In this document: in pieces, positions 35,206 through 43,936 of the stretch
Position numbering within the stretch: position 1 is the first letter of the stretch
Layout: each line of letters begins with the position of its first letter
DNA from: DASXRU01 sp033856235
GTDB taxonomy: Bacteria > Acidobacteriota > Blastocatellia > Pyrinomonadales > Pyrinomonadaceae
Reading direction: 5' to 3'
DNA: 64,000 bases
Assembly: GCA_033856235.1 (NCBI GenBank)
Contig: JAWVFI010000106.1
Span: 33,196 to 97,195, forward strand
Notes under the pieces: generated by a model
Seen by the model: the letters and a program-made list of their open reading frames with translations, nothing else
Told to the model about the DNA's origin: nothing
Databases searched by the model: none
Program-made: the position numbers and the translations under genes

Positions 35206-35556
35206 TTGGCTCGTGGGATGATTTCGCTTTCGAATCTTATCAGGTTAACGCCGTTCATCTGAAAGCAAAACGACGATGTACGTGGAGTCTTCAAGCGATC
35301 TAGTGGCTCAAGGAGTGCTGCGGCTTGCTGGCGGGCTGTCCTTTTATCTTCGGCAATGGACCTTTTTAGCGGCGGCTGCGCAGTCCGGCTGGCGCGGGGC
35401 TGGGAGATCGGCCTCTTTAGTGGTTTCTGGTACTTACTAGTTTGGATCTACACAATCCGAGTGCGTTGCTAACTAACAGGGCGCACTTGAAATTGCCAAT
35501 CGTTCCCGGTCGGCTCCGGCCGATGACGCGTTGGCCAAGTTTAGGAGAGTTGTTCC
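35206..35556. other. Intergenic region between divergent genes
   Basis: These 351 bases separate mtgA and the VWFA gene, which are divergent. They should carry both promoters. I found no RNA structure or coding region. AGGAGAG at about 35541-35547 is a likely ribosome site for the gene at 35557. Confidence 0.4.
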
Positions 35557-36633
35557 ATGACCAAAGCAGCTGCGGCCGTTTTGCTTATCTGCGCCATGTG
35601 GATTTTTGTCGAAGCCCAAGCACCGAAAGCCCCTCCCGTGTTAAAGCCTGCCAAGTCTTCGGTTCCTGAGATGGTACCCGATGCCACGCCGGCGGCCGCT
35701 GATGAAGACTTCGACATTGATGATGATAGCGTTATCAAAATGTCGACCAGCCTCATCAGCGTCCCGGCTGTCGTATTGGATCGTAATGGACGTTACATAC
35801 CAAATTTACACAAGGAAGATTTTCGCATTTACGAAGACGGGGTAGAGCAGGAGGTAGCATATTTCGCCCCAGTCGAAAAACCATTTACAGTCGCACTGAT
35901 GCTTGACGCGAGTGGCTCGACGCAGGGCCAGTTGTCTCAGTTACGCGCCGCCGCGAACGCCTTTATAAGTCAGCTTCGCTCGGACGACAGACTTTTGATA
36001 ATGACTTTTGATGGCAGTATTCACATGTTAGCCGAGCCTACAGAGGTAAGCGCGATCCGAAAGATTAAGTTGCGCGTTCCGGAGGTCACAGATGGAACGG
36101 TCCTGTATGACGCTGTGGACTTTGTCCTGAATACGCGCCTCGCGAAGACTCCAGGCCGGAAGGCGATAATCCTGTTTACCGACGGCGTCGACATGACCAG
36201 CAAAGGTACTTACAAAGGCAACCTGCGAGATGCAGAGGAGCAGGACGTCCTAATCTATACAGTCCAGTACGACACGTTGCCGCAACTTCCCGCGAGGTTA
36301 GCCGGGATCGCAAATGAAAAAGCGAGAGAACGGGTCCGCGAAAGAATGATGAAGAAGTACGCGGTCAGCGAATCTTATATGAAGGAGCTCGCGGATAAGA
36401 CCGGAGGTCGCTTCTATCGCGCCGCAGGTCTCGCCGACGTACAGCAGGCATTTGGCGCCATCACTCAGGAACTGGGTATGCAATACAGCCTGGGCTACTA
36501 CCCGAAAGGTTCGGCCAAAGCGAGCGGACAGCGGAGCATCAAAGTCCGAGTACGCCAGCCTAACCTCGTGGTGCGAGCTCGTGATAGTTATCTACCGGGT
36601 ACTCCGCCCAAACTTACTGCTGGTGGCAACTGA
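35557..36633 (+). CDS. VWFA-related protein, Acidobacteria type, intact MIDAS
   Basis: A 358-residue exported protein. After a signal peptide (residues 1-20, cut near VEAQ) and a Pro/Asp-rich linker come the family hallmark beta domain (SVPAVVLDRNGRYI, DFRIYEDGVEQEV) and a von Willebrand A domain with the metal-site motif DASGSTQ (DxSGS), plus VLYDAV and ILFTDGVDM. The second MIDAS parts are thus intact, so it probably binds divalent metal and a protein ligand. The C-terminal QYSLGYYP segment is typical of the TIGR03436 group. Role unknown; compare the degenerate copy at 17094. Confidence 0.88.
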   Translation: MTKAAAAVLLICAMWIFVEAQAPKAPPVLKPAKSSVPEMVPDATPAAADEDFDIDDDSVIKMSTSLISVPAVVLDRNGRYIPNLHKEDFRIYEDGVEQEVAYFAPVEKPFTVALMLDASGSTQGQLSQLRAAANAFISQLRSDDRLLIMTFDGSIHMLAEPTEVSAIRKIKLRVPEVTDGTVLYDAVDFVLNTRLAKTPGRKAIILFTDGVDMTSKGTYKGNLRDAEEQDVLIYTVQYDTLPQLPARLAGIANEKARERVRERMMKKYAVSESYMKELADKTGGRFYRAAGLADVQQAFGAITQELGMQYSLGYYPKGSAKASGQRSIKVRVRQPNLVVRARDSYLPGTPPKLTAGGN

Positions 36634-36691
36634 TCCACTAATCCGAGGAAGGCAAAATCCCCGCTTCTGCGATCCGATCCTGAGACCCCAG

Positions 36692-37540
36692 TTAGTATTG
36701 GATCAAGCTTCCCTCGCGTTTGGCCCGGCGCACGGCCCGCCCGAAGACCCAAAGCGAGAAGGGAAGCAGCACCGCAAGAAAAATTAAGAGCATCACCAGC
36801 GGTTCGATCACTTGTTTGAAGCCCTGACCCTCAAGCAACACCCGACGAATGCCATCAAGACCGTAAGTCGGAGGCAGGACCCGAGAGACGCTGCTCACGG
36901 CGCTCCCGGCATACTGGGTAAGCAACTGCGTCGGAAAGAATACGCCGGAAAACAGTGCCGAGCCGGTGCCGAGAAAAACGCCGAACGGATCACCTCGCTT
37001 AAAGACCATAGCGAAACTTGCTGAGAGAATTCCCAGGCAGGCTAAAACGATTGTTGTCAGAATCAAGAAGAGCAACGCCAAAAGGAAATTGCCCTGGTAA
37101 TGCACGTCGAAAAAAAGCCAGCCAAAAAAGAGATAAAGAAATGAAAAGAAGGTCGCCTGCACAAAGTCCCATGTCGAACTGGCGACGATGACTGTCGGCA
37201 AACTAATCGGCGTCAACAAGACGCTCTCGAGCGTCCCCTGCATCTGTTCTTGCCGGATGGCATTCGCCAAACTGGAAAAGCCCGTCATAAAATAGTTGAG
37301 AACCGCCAACCCGGTGAGCCAGGCGGCGAGCGGATCGCGCCATTGCGAAAACCGTGGATCGGTGAAACCTACAAAAATCTTGGAAATGAAGAAAAGCGTG
37401 GTGACGACGATTAGTATTGAAAGAATGCGAATGAAGAACTGCATGCGGTAGCTGAGCGTCAACCGCATGTCACGCACCAGAAACGCACGCACGCGTCTGA
37501 GGAATAGGAGTATTGAGTTAAATCCTCTCATTGTTCCCAT
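36692..37540 (-). CDS. ABC-2 type transporter permease
   Basis: A 282-residue membrane protein with six hydrophobic segments and the ABC-2 permease mark EQMQGTLESVLLTPIS in the loop after helix 2. It forms the channel of an exporter with the ATPase encoded just upstream (37518-38633), which its start overlaps by 23 bases. Substrates of such pairs range from polysaccharide to drugs; nothing nearby indicates which. An alternative start three codons in (37531) is possible. Confidence 0.88.
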   Translation of the reverse strand: MGTMRGFNSILLFLRRVRAFLVRDMRLTLSYRMQFFIRILSILIVVTTLFFISKIFVGFTDPRFSQWRDPLAAWLTGLAVLNYFMTGFSSLANAIRQEQMQGTLESVLLTPISLPTVIVASSTWDFVQATFFSFLYLFFGWLFFDVHYQGNFLLALLFLILTTIVLACLGILSASFAMVFKRGDPFGVFLGTGSALFSGVFFPTQLLTQYAGSAVSSVSRVLPPTYGLDGIRRVLLEGQGFKQVIEPLVMLLIFLAVLLPFSLWVFGRAVRRAKREGSLIQY

Positions 37541-38633
37541 CGGCTCTCTCGTTTGAGACGTCTCGCCCCGGCTCGGTTTCGTAACTTTCCAACACGTTAA
37601 GCAGTGTGGCGCGTTCGGTTTCTGCCTGACGGATCACAGCACCATGATGCTGCAAAAGCGCCAACACCGCATTTAGCATGTCATCCCGGGTTTCTCGTGA
37701 AAAGGAAAGCACCCATTCATCAGCTCGAGCGCCGTTCGCCATCTCAAACCGATCGGACAGCAAAGCCAGCAACGCGCGTTGCAAATCGTCAATGGCCGAT
37801 GAAGTAAAAGTAATCAGGACTTGCTCAGTCTGCGTATGAATCAGTCGCAGGTTCTTCGGGGTATCGAGGGCCCGGATACGGCCGCCGCGAATGACAGCCA
37901 CCCGATCGCAAAGCTCTTCCACCTCGGCAAGATTGTGCGAGGTCAGCAGGACTGTGACACGCAGCTCGGCGGTCGCCAGAGACTTAATGAGTGACCGCAT
38001 GCGCGATGCCGCGAGGGGGTCGAGTGAACGGGTCGGCTCATCCAGCAGTAGCACCGGCGGATTGGCAAGCATGGCGCGAGCAACCGCAAGTCTCTGTTTG
38101 TTTCCGGTCGATAATTCTCCAAAGCGACGCCGCGCCAGTTCCTCAATTTCAAAACGCTGCAGCAACTCACGGATCCGTTGGAGCGCAGCCTTTTCATCCA
38201 GTCCGTAAAGCCGAGCGAAAAAAAGCAGATTTTCCTCAGCAGTCAGTCGCCAATAGAAACTTCTTTCCTCGGCGGTGGCCAGCCCCACCTGAGCTCGGAC
38301 GCGTCCATCGTCGCGCACGCTGTCGTAGCCCTTTACGACGACCGAGCCCGAAGTCGGCTGCACGAGCGTAGCAATGATTTTAGTTAAGGTAGTCTTGCCG
38401 GCGCCATTCGGGCCGATCAGACCGAAGATTTCGCCTTCGCGGATATCGAACGAAATGTCGCAGAGGGCCTCGACCGGTGGCTTGAAGCGGCGGCGCAGAA
38501 ACTTCTTTACGCGGAGGAAGGCTACGGGATAAGTTTTTGAAATGCGACTAACTGAGACGGCGATCGGACGCTCCGGCTCAACTGAACAGCCTGCAGTTCT
38601 TTTCTGACCATCCTGATCCTCCGTCAGAGTCAT
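37518..38633 (-). CDS. ABC-2 exporter ATPase
   Basis: A 371-residue nucleotide-binding protein. Walker A GPNGAGKTT, signature-type LSTGNKQRLAVARAM and Walker B VLLLDEPTRSLDP are clear; the residue after the signature is an S-T-G-N variant of the usual S-G-G. The extra C-terminal region (about 280-370) is a regulatory domain common in DrrA/NatA-type exporters. Together with the permease it makes a two-gene exporter. ATG 38633 was chosen over a GTG 24 bases upstream (38657). Confidence 0.88.
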   Translation of the reverse strand: MTLTEDQDGQKRTAGCSVEPERPIAVSVSRISKTYPVAFLRVKKFLRRRFKPPVEALCDISFDIREGEIFGLIGPNGAGKTTLTKIIATLVQPTSGSVVVKGYDSVRDDGRVRAQVGLATAEERSFYWRLTAEENLLFFARLYGLDEKAALQRIRELLQRFEIEELARRRFGELSTGNKQRLAVARAMLANPPVLLLDEPTRSLDPLAASRMRSLIKSLATAELRVTVLLTSHNLAEVEELCDRVAVIRGGRIRALDTPKNLRLIHTQTEQVLITFTSSAIDDLQRALLALLSDRFEMANGARADEWVLSFSRETRDDMLNAVLALLQHHGAVIRQAETERATLLNVLESYETEPGRDVSNERADGNNERI

Positions 38634-38672
38634 AAGGGCAAGCCCTTCCACGGGCACTACAGCTAGTTAGAA

Positions 38673-39488
38673 TTAACGTTTACGTTGACGCGGATCAAGG
38701 TACTCCCTCAGCCCATCACCGATGAAATTGAAAGCCAGAACTGTGAGGGCGATCGCTATGCCGGGAAAGATAAGGGCGTGCGGCGCGTTTTGAAGTGTCG
38801 ATAAATCGCGCGCCTCCTCGATCATCACTCCCCATGAAGGAGCCGGCGGCGGCACACCTAAACCCAGAAACGAGAGCGCGGCTTCGGAAAGAACGGCCCC
38901 GGCCATGCCCAGGCTGGCCTGCACAATCAGAGGCTGGATCGCGTTCGGCAGGATATGGACGAAGAGGATGCGCATATCGCCAGCCCCGAGCGCGCGAGCG
39001 GCTTGCACAAAATCGTATTCACGGACCTTGAGAACCTGACCGCGAATCAGCCGCGCATAACCGACCCAGCCAATGATGCATAGCGCGAAGATCAATTTGT
39101 TTAGGCCCGCTCCCAGGAACGCTACCAACGCGATAGCTAACAGCAAGCCGGGAAAGGCCAGAAACACATTGAAGACATAGCCCGAAAGAACGCGATCGAT
39201 CCAACCACCGTAATAACCGGCCAGGGCTCCCAACAACGTACCGGTGATGGCCGAGACCGTCACCACGATGATGCCGACCCGCAGCGAGATCCGGGCGCCA
39301 AAAACGACGCGGGCAAAAATGTCGCGTCCGGTGGAATCCGTCCCAAACCAGTGAGCTGAGTTTGGCGCGAGGTACCGAATCGATAGGTTGGTAGTGGCAA
39401 CGTCCTGGGTAGCGATCCAGGGCGCAAAGATAGCTACAATCAGGATGACTGCGACGATTGCAATTCCGATGATGGCCAGGCGATTCAT
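38673..39488 (-). CDS. Dipeptide/oligopeptide ABC transporter permease, DppC type
   Basis: A 271-residue permease with six hydrophobic segments. The extracellular family motif HWFGTDSTGRDIFARV and the cytoplasmic ATPase-contact loop (DFVQAARALGAGDMRILFVHILPNA) identify a BPD_transp_1 protein of the DppC/OppC group. It imports peptides or nickel with the DppB-type partner upstream, which it overlaps by four bases (start at 39488, ATGA). The solute-binding protein and two ATPases of a complete system are not in the window, so they must be encoded elsewhere. Confidence 0.9.
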   Translation of the reverse strand: MNRLAIIGIAIVAVILIVAIFAPWIATQDVATTNLSIRYLAPNSAHWFGTDSTGRDIFARVVFGARISLRVGIIVVTVSAITGTLLGALAGYYGGWIDRVLSGYVFNVFLAFPGLLLAIALVAFLGAGLNKLIFALCIIGWVGYARLIRGQVLKVREYDFVQAARALGAGDMRILFVHILPNAIQPLIVQASLGMAGAVLSEAALSFLGLGVPPPAPSWGVMIEEARDLSTLQNAPHALIFPGIAIALTVLAFNFIGDGLREYLDPRQRKR

Positions 39489-40477
39489 GAAACGCGTATC
39501 CGAGGATCCAGCCAACGATAGATCATGTCTGTTAATGAATTGGCAGCGATGTAGGTCACGCTGATTGCGAGCACGCACCCTTGCACGATGCGGTAGTCAC
39601 GCTTGCCGATTCCGTCCTCCACCAGCAGCAAACCCAATCCGGGCCAGCCAAATATCTTCTCCGTGATAATTGCTCCGGCCAGCAGCACGCCAAGTTGCAA
39701 ACCAATGATGGTGACGACGGGAATCAGGCCATTCTTCAGCACATGCTTGTAAACTACGGTTCGCTCGCTCAGCCCTTTCGCTCGTGCCGTGCGTACATAG
39801 TCCTCGCCCAATTCTTCTATTACTGACGAACGCACCATGCGCGTCAGTATTGCTGACAGAGCTGCCCCCAAAGTCACCGCCGGCAAAATAATATCGCTCC
39901 AGTCGAAGCGTCCCGACGGTGAAAGCCAGCTGAGTTTGACCGCAAAGACATAAACCAGCATCGGGCCAATAACGAAACTGGGAAGGCTAATTCCAAGGAG
40001 CGCAAACACGGACGCAATATTGTCGGTTAGCGTGCCGCGGTTCTTCCCAGCCATTACGCCCAACGGGATGGCGATGCCAATCGCTATCAAAAGGGCCGCG
40101 ACGGCCAGCTCGATAGTGGCCGGGTACCTTTCGAGGATCAAATCGATCACCGGTCGGTCGGTCCGAAAACTACGGCCAAAGTCGCCGTGCAGGAGCGAAC
40201 TCCAGTAATCGATGTAGCGATTGTCCCAACCGTCCCAACGAAAACTTCGGGATCCGTTTGGGTCTTCAGGAAAGGAAAAGAAGAAGGGTGGGCGATCCAA
40301 CCCATGTTTCTGACGAAACTGCTGAAGCTGCTCAGGAGTGGCCTGCTCGCCGAGCACCGAAACTGCAGGATCCCCCGGAACGAGTTCGACGAGTAACGTC
40401 ACCAGCGACACGACTGTCCAGACAACGAGGACCAGCATCGCGATGCGGCGCAGCAAGCCGAATGCTTTGTGCTTCAT
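39485..40477 (-). CDS. Dipeptide/oligopeptide ABC transporter permease, DppB type
   Basis: A 330-residue permease that begins LLRRIAMLVLVVWTVVSLVTLL, the typical DppB first helix, followed by VPGDPAV and a periplasmic loop, then the ATPase-contact segment YVRTARAKGLSERTVVYKH. The loop between helices 1 and 2 (about residues 45-110) is longer than usual, with the FFFSFPEDPNGSR stretch. ATG 40477 was chosen since the family N-terminus starts there; the upstream open frame to 40654 has no such character. It is cotranscribed with the DppC-type gene. Confidence 0.88.
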   Translation of the reverse strand: MKHKAFGLLRRIAMLVLVVWTVVSLVTLLVELVPGDPAVSVLGEQATPEQLQQFRQKHGLDRPPFFFSFPEDPNGSRSFRWDGWDNRYIDYWSSLLHGDFGRSFRTDRPVIDLILERYPATIELAVAALLIAIGIAIPLGVMAGKNRGTLTDNIASVFALLGISLPSFVIGPMLVYVFAVKLSWLSPSGRFDWSDIILPAVTLGAALSAILTRMVRSSVIEELGEDYVRTARAKGLSERTVVYKHVLKNGLIPVVTIIGLQLGVLLAGAIITEKIFGWPGLGLLLVEDGIGKRDYRIVQGCVLAISVTYIAANSLTDMIYRWLDPRIRVS

Positions 40478-40770
40478 AAGAAGGAGGTTAGCTCGAGAAT
40501 TTGACGAGCGGGATAATAGCAGATTGAACTTACAGGCGGGAAAAATTAGCGGGCCGGCCGCCATAGAAAGACAAACGACGGTGCTTACAAAAAAACGTAG
40601 CCCGACAAATCCGCATTCATTGGTTTTGAGCTTGGCCCCGACAACCTCACTCAACCCCAGGTGAAACGAACTGTTCGGACTACGCCTTTATGGTTGCATT
40701 ACTCACAAAGGTGTTTGCGTTGCAACCAAACTCTTTAGGCAGGCAAATCCTTCGACCATTTACCTCAACC

Positions 40771-41520
40771 CTAATCTTTATCTCCAACAACTGGTGCCGC
40801 CGCGCGCTGTCCCATGTGGATAGCTGCCACGCCGGCCGTCAGGTTTTGCCATTCAACGGCCCCGAAACCTGCGTCGCGCATTAGCCCTGCCAGCCCGGCT
40901 TGATCCGGAAAGAGCAGAACCGAATCGGGCAAATACTGGTAAGCGCTTTGCGATCCGCTTACCAGTCCGCCCAGGCGTGGCAAGAGGCGTCTAAAATAAA
41001 ACTCGTAAAAGCGGCGAAAACCAGGGGACGTCGGTTTCGAGAACTCCAATATCGCCAGCCAGCCGCCCGCCTTTGTTACGCGCCGCAACTCGTTCAGCCC
41101 TTGAGCAGTGTCCGTCAGGTTTCGGAGGCCGAATGCGATCGTCACCGCATCAAAGGTTTCGTCCGCAAACGGAAGTTCCAGCGCGTCACCTTCTACGAAT
41201 GGTATCTGGTCGGTCTTCTGACGGGCGATCTCTAACATCGGCCGGCAGAAGTCCAGGCCCACTACGCGTCCGCCTATTGTTTCAAAAATCTGAATACTGA
41301 GGTCGCCAGTGCCGCAGGCAACATCCAAGACGATTGACTCGCGTGCGAGCGCGCGACTTAATTTCGTTGCGACCGTACGTCGCCAACGCTTATCGGTATT
41401 CGCCGACAAAAGATGATTTAGAAAATCATAGCGTCCAGCGATTCGCGCAAACATCTCGCGGACTCGCACCGCATGATCCGCTGGTTTTGCGGTTTTCGCT
41501 TCTGACCCAGTTAAGCCCAT
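40771..41520 (-). CDS. menG: Demethylmenaquinone/ubiquinone methyltransferase
   Basis: A 249-residue class I methyltransferase. The motifs MFARIAGRYDFLNHLLS, VLDVACGTGDLS, and AFGLRNLTD are the UbiE/MenG signature; the last step of menaquinone (or C-methylation in ubiquinone) synthesis is its usual job. Menaquinone is the expected quinone in Acidobacteriota, so menG is the better name, by inference. ATG 41520 was chosen over an upstream TTG at 41553. It begins 48 bases after the stop of the M16-like gene and may be cotranscribed with it. Confidence 0.92.
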   Translation of the reverse strand: MGLTGSEAKTAKPADHAVRVREMFARIAGRYDFLNHLLSANTDKRWRRTVATKLSRALARESIVLDVACGTGDLSIQIFETIGGRVVGLDFCRPMLEIARQKTDQIPFVEGDALELPFADETFDAVTIAFGLRNLTDTAQGLNELRRVTKAGGWLAILEFSKPTSPGFRRFYEFYFRRLLPRLGGLVSGSQSAYQYLPDSVLLFPDQAGLAGLMRDAGFGAVEWQNLTAGVAAIHMGQRAAAPVVGDKD

Positions 41521-41567
41521 ATGGATTGGAGGTTGGTTGCAAGCGGCTTGCAAAGCCTTTGCAATTG

Positions 41568-42977
41568 TTAGGGCTTTTTCGTAGGAGGGGGGCCGGCTTT
41601 GTTGGTCGCTGGTGTTATCGAAGGATCGCCAAGAACCTCGAACTTCTCCAAATTCCCGAAACCCGATTTGAGCTCATCGTAATTTCCCAGAATCACAGCA
41701 GCCACCGGTTTTTCCTTGAACAGGCGGCCCGCCACCGCTTGAACATCACTGGCTGTGAGGATGCGCAGGCCACTGGCCAGTTGATTGACGCTACCAAGTT
41801 TGAATGTCTCAGCATCAAGCCAAAGCTCAATCAGGGATGCGGGCTCGGAAAGCTGGCGAGTTAGTTCCGAACTTAGTTCGCTCCGCGCTTTTTCAAGTTC
41901 GGTTGCAGTGGGAGGGGTAGCCGTCAACGATCTGATCACACTTTGCGCGGCGGCCAGTGCTTTCGCCGCGTTGGGGTTCTTCACCGATGTTCCCAGTACG
42001 AACATACCCGGCACGGTATGGGCTTCATGCCGAACGAAGACAGGGGCCTTTGAAATATCCGCCAAGGCAACTTGCCAGCGGTCGCGGGCTACCGCGGCCA
42101 GAACGTTTGCGGCGAGATAGTCCTTATCGGCGCGTGCCAGTCCGCGTGTGGCCAAGCGAATCTCAGCGTCCTGAATTCCCGGCCGATGCACAATCAAGGT
42201 CCGCGCATCCGGAGGCTCGGGTTGACGAAAGGTTGGCGGAACGACTCGATCGCTCTTGCGCCAGTTTCCTAGTAGCTGGCGGAGTGTTCGCATCGTGCGA
42301 CGGTCGTCCAGGCCACCGACGATTACCAGCGTGGCATTATCAGCATTCAGGAAGCGTTCGCGCGCCTGCATCAGATCACCACGATCGACGCGGGCCACAG
42401 TTTCGGCAGCTCCAGAGGCGGGACGGCCGTAAGGAAACTCGCCGAATAGCCGGGCTGCGATGGCGCGATCAGCAACCGACGAAGGCGTCGCATTCGTATC
42501 GCGCAGCATTTGTATTCGCGCCTCGCGCAACCTGGTTACGATTTCTGGAGACAACGGCGTAGACATCAAAGCATTACGGAGCAACTCAATCATGCGCTCG
42601 AACCCGCTGGAGCGGCCGGACATGCTAATTGTCAGACCATCGTAGTCAGTGGCTACCTCGAGCCGCCCACCTAACTCGTCAGTAAAGTACTGCCGCGTTT
42701 CCGCCTCAGGGAAAAGCACGTCGCCCAGCAGCGCCATCATTCCTGCTTTCCCCGCCAGGTCGTATGCCGCTCCGCTCTGGATCCGCATTTTCAGAAGGAC
42801 GTTCGGATCTCCGGATTTTTGCCAGAAAAGAATCTTCAGACCGCTAAGCAGTTCCTGGCGCGTCGGCTCTGGCAGAGGTGATTGGGCCCGAACTGGCCCC
42901 GTCAAAGGGAGGAGGAACAGCGCAAAGAGGACCAGCGTCGTTCTGAAAGTTACTGGAAACGAAAGCAGTTTATTCAT
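41568..42977 (-). CDS. M16-family protein lacking the zinc-binding motif, exported
   Basis: A 469-residue secreted protein: signal peptide (residues 3-31, cut near VRAQ), then a M16-type N-terminal domain and C-terminal domain. At the place where active M16 peptidases have HxxEH this protein reads AAYDLAGKAGMMALLGDV, as in the non-catalytic partner subunits (PqqF/MPP-alpha type). No catalytic partner lies nearby, which is unusual because such pairs are often adjacent. It may have a structural or binding role. ATG 42977 was preferred to the upstream in-frame start at 43046 because the signal peptide starts there. Confidence 0.82.
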   Translation of the reverse strand: MNKLLSFPVTFRTTLVLFALFLLPLTGPVRAQSPLPEPTRQELLSGLKILFWQKSGDPNVLLKMRIQSGAAYDLAGKAGMMALLGDVLFPEAETRQYFTDELGGRLEVATDYDGLTISMSGRSSGFERMIELLRNALMSTPLSPEIVTRLREARIQMLRDTNATPSSVADRAIAARLFGEFPYGRPASGAAETVARVDRGDLMQARERFLNADNATLVIVGGLDDRRTMRTLRQLLGNWRKSDRVVPPTFRQPEPPDARTLIVHRPGIQDAEIRLATRGLARADKDYLAANVLAAVARDRWQVALADISKAPVFVRHEAHTVPGMFVLGTSVKNPNAAKALAAAQSVIRSLTATPPTATELEKARSELSSELTRQLSEPASLIELWLDAETFKLGSVNQLASGLRILTASDVQAVAGRLFKEKPVAAVILGNYDELKSGFGNLEKFEVLGDPSITPATNKAGPPPTKKP

Positions 42978-43347
42978 AAAATGTTTGAAAAGACTCGGAA
43001 AATCGCAGGGATTCGGTTGAACGAGCCAATGGCAATCGGTCCTCATTAAGAGTTTTCCAATTTAGTGTGGAGAGCGGCTGTGATGCGACAAAAAACAGTT
43101 TAGATGCCGATCAGTTGAGCGTCAACCGTTTGCCCCAAAGTCGCATCAAAGCTTCGACTCAAGTGGCCTACGAGCAACCCGCCGGCCAGGTTTTGCCGGC
43201 GAATTGTTAAAAAAGAGATTGTATAATGGGGTCCTGGCCGGGCGGTTTTGAGGCAGGCAATGAGAATTATGACCCTTTGCCTATCCTTTCGGTCGTTCGC
43301 GGTAATTAGCAGTAGGAAGCGAGTTCCTACAGGATCGAGTGCTTTGA
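42978..43347. other. Intergenic region between divergent genes
   Basis: These 370 bases separate the divergent M16-like and sigma-factor genes. TATAAT occurs at 43222-43227, but without a -35 box at suitable spacing, so I cannot call a promoter. No RNA structure or coding sequence was identified. Confidence 0.4.
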
Positions 43348-43935
43348 TTGCCTGACAGAGACACAGACGAACAGTTGCTTGCAAGAGCAGCCGGCGGCGA
43401 CGAAGCGGCTTTTCAGATTCTGTATTCTCGGTATCGCGACTCGATCTTCCGGTTCGCGTACAGGCTGGTCGGGTCATCAGTAGCCGCCGAGGATGTGACG
43501 CATGACTGTTTCCTGGGGCTGATCAAGCAGCCGGACAATTTCAAACCCGAGCGAGGTTCTTTTCGTACGTATCTTTACGCCGCCGCCAGAAACCTGTCTT
43601 TGAAATATTTCAGGAGTTACGGCAGAGAGGGCGCGATGGACGAGTTGACCGCAGAGCCAATGGCGCCGGAGCAGCATCAACCGATGAGCCAGATTCTGAA
43701 TGATGAGCTGTCAGGAGAAGTCCAAAGAGCTGTTGCCAGTCTGCCGCCGCTGCAAAGGGAAGCATTAATTCTTTTCGAGTACGAGGAACTCTCGCTGATC
43801 GAAGTTGCCGCCATCGTCGGAGCAGACGTGGGAACGGTAAAAGGAAGATTGTTTCGAGCCCGCGAGAAACTGCGTCAGGAACTGGCTCAGTATTTCAATA
43901 TTGGCAGAGAAATTGTTACAGTTGAGACGGCCTGA
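43348..43935 (+). CDS. ECF-type RNA polymerase sigma factor
   Basis: A 195-residue sigma factor with region 2 (AAGGDEAAFQILYSRYRDSIFRFAYRL, then DCFLGLIKQPDNF) and region 4 (LPPLQREALILFEYEELSLIEVAAI, GTVKGRLFRAREKL). It directs RNA polymerase to a dedicated promoter set. The start is TTG 43348, the first possible one in the frame after a stop. The next gene begins at 43937, one base after this stop, with an anti-sigma-like N-terminus; ECF factors usually pair with such a partner. Confidence 0.88.
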   Translation: MPDRDTDEQLLARAAGGDEAAFQILYSRYRDSIFRFAYRLVGSSVAAEDVTHDCFLGLIKQPDNFKPERGSFRTYLYAAARNLSLKYFRSYGREGAMDELTAEPMAPEQHQPMSQILNDELSGEVQRAVASLPPLQREALILFEYEELSLIEVAAIVGADVGTVKGRLFRAREKLRQELAQYFNIGREIVTVETA

Positions 43936-43936
43936 T

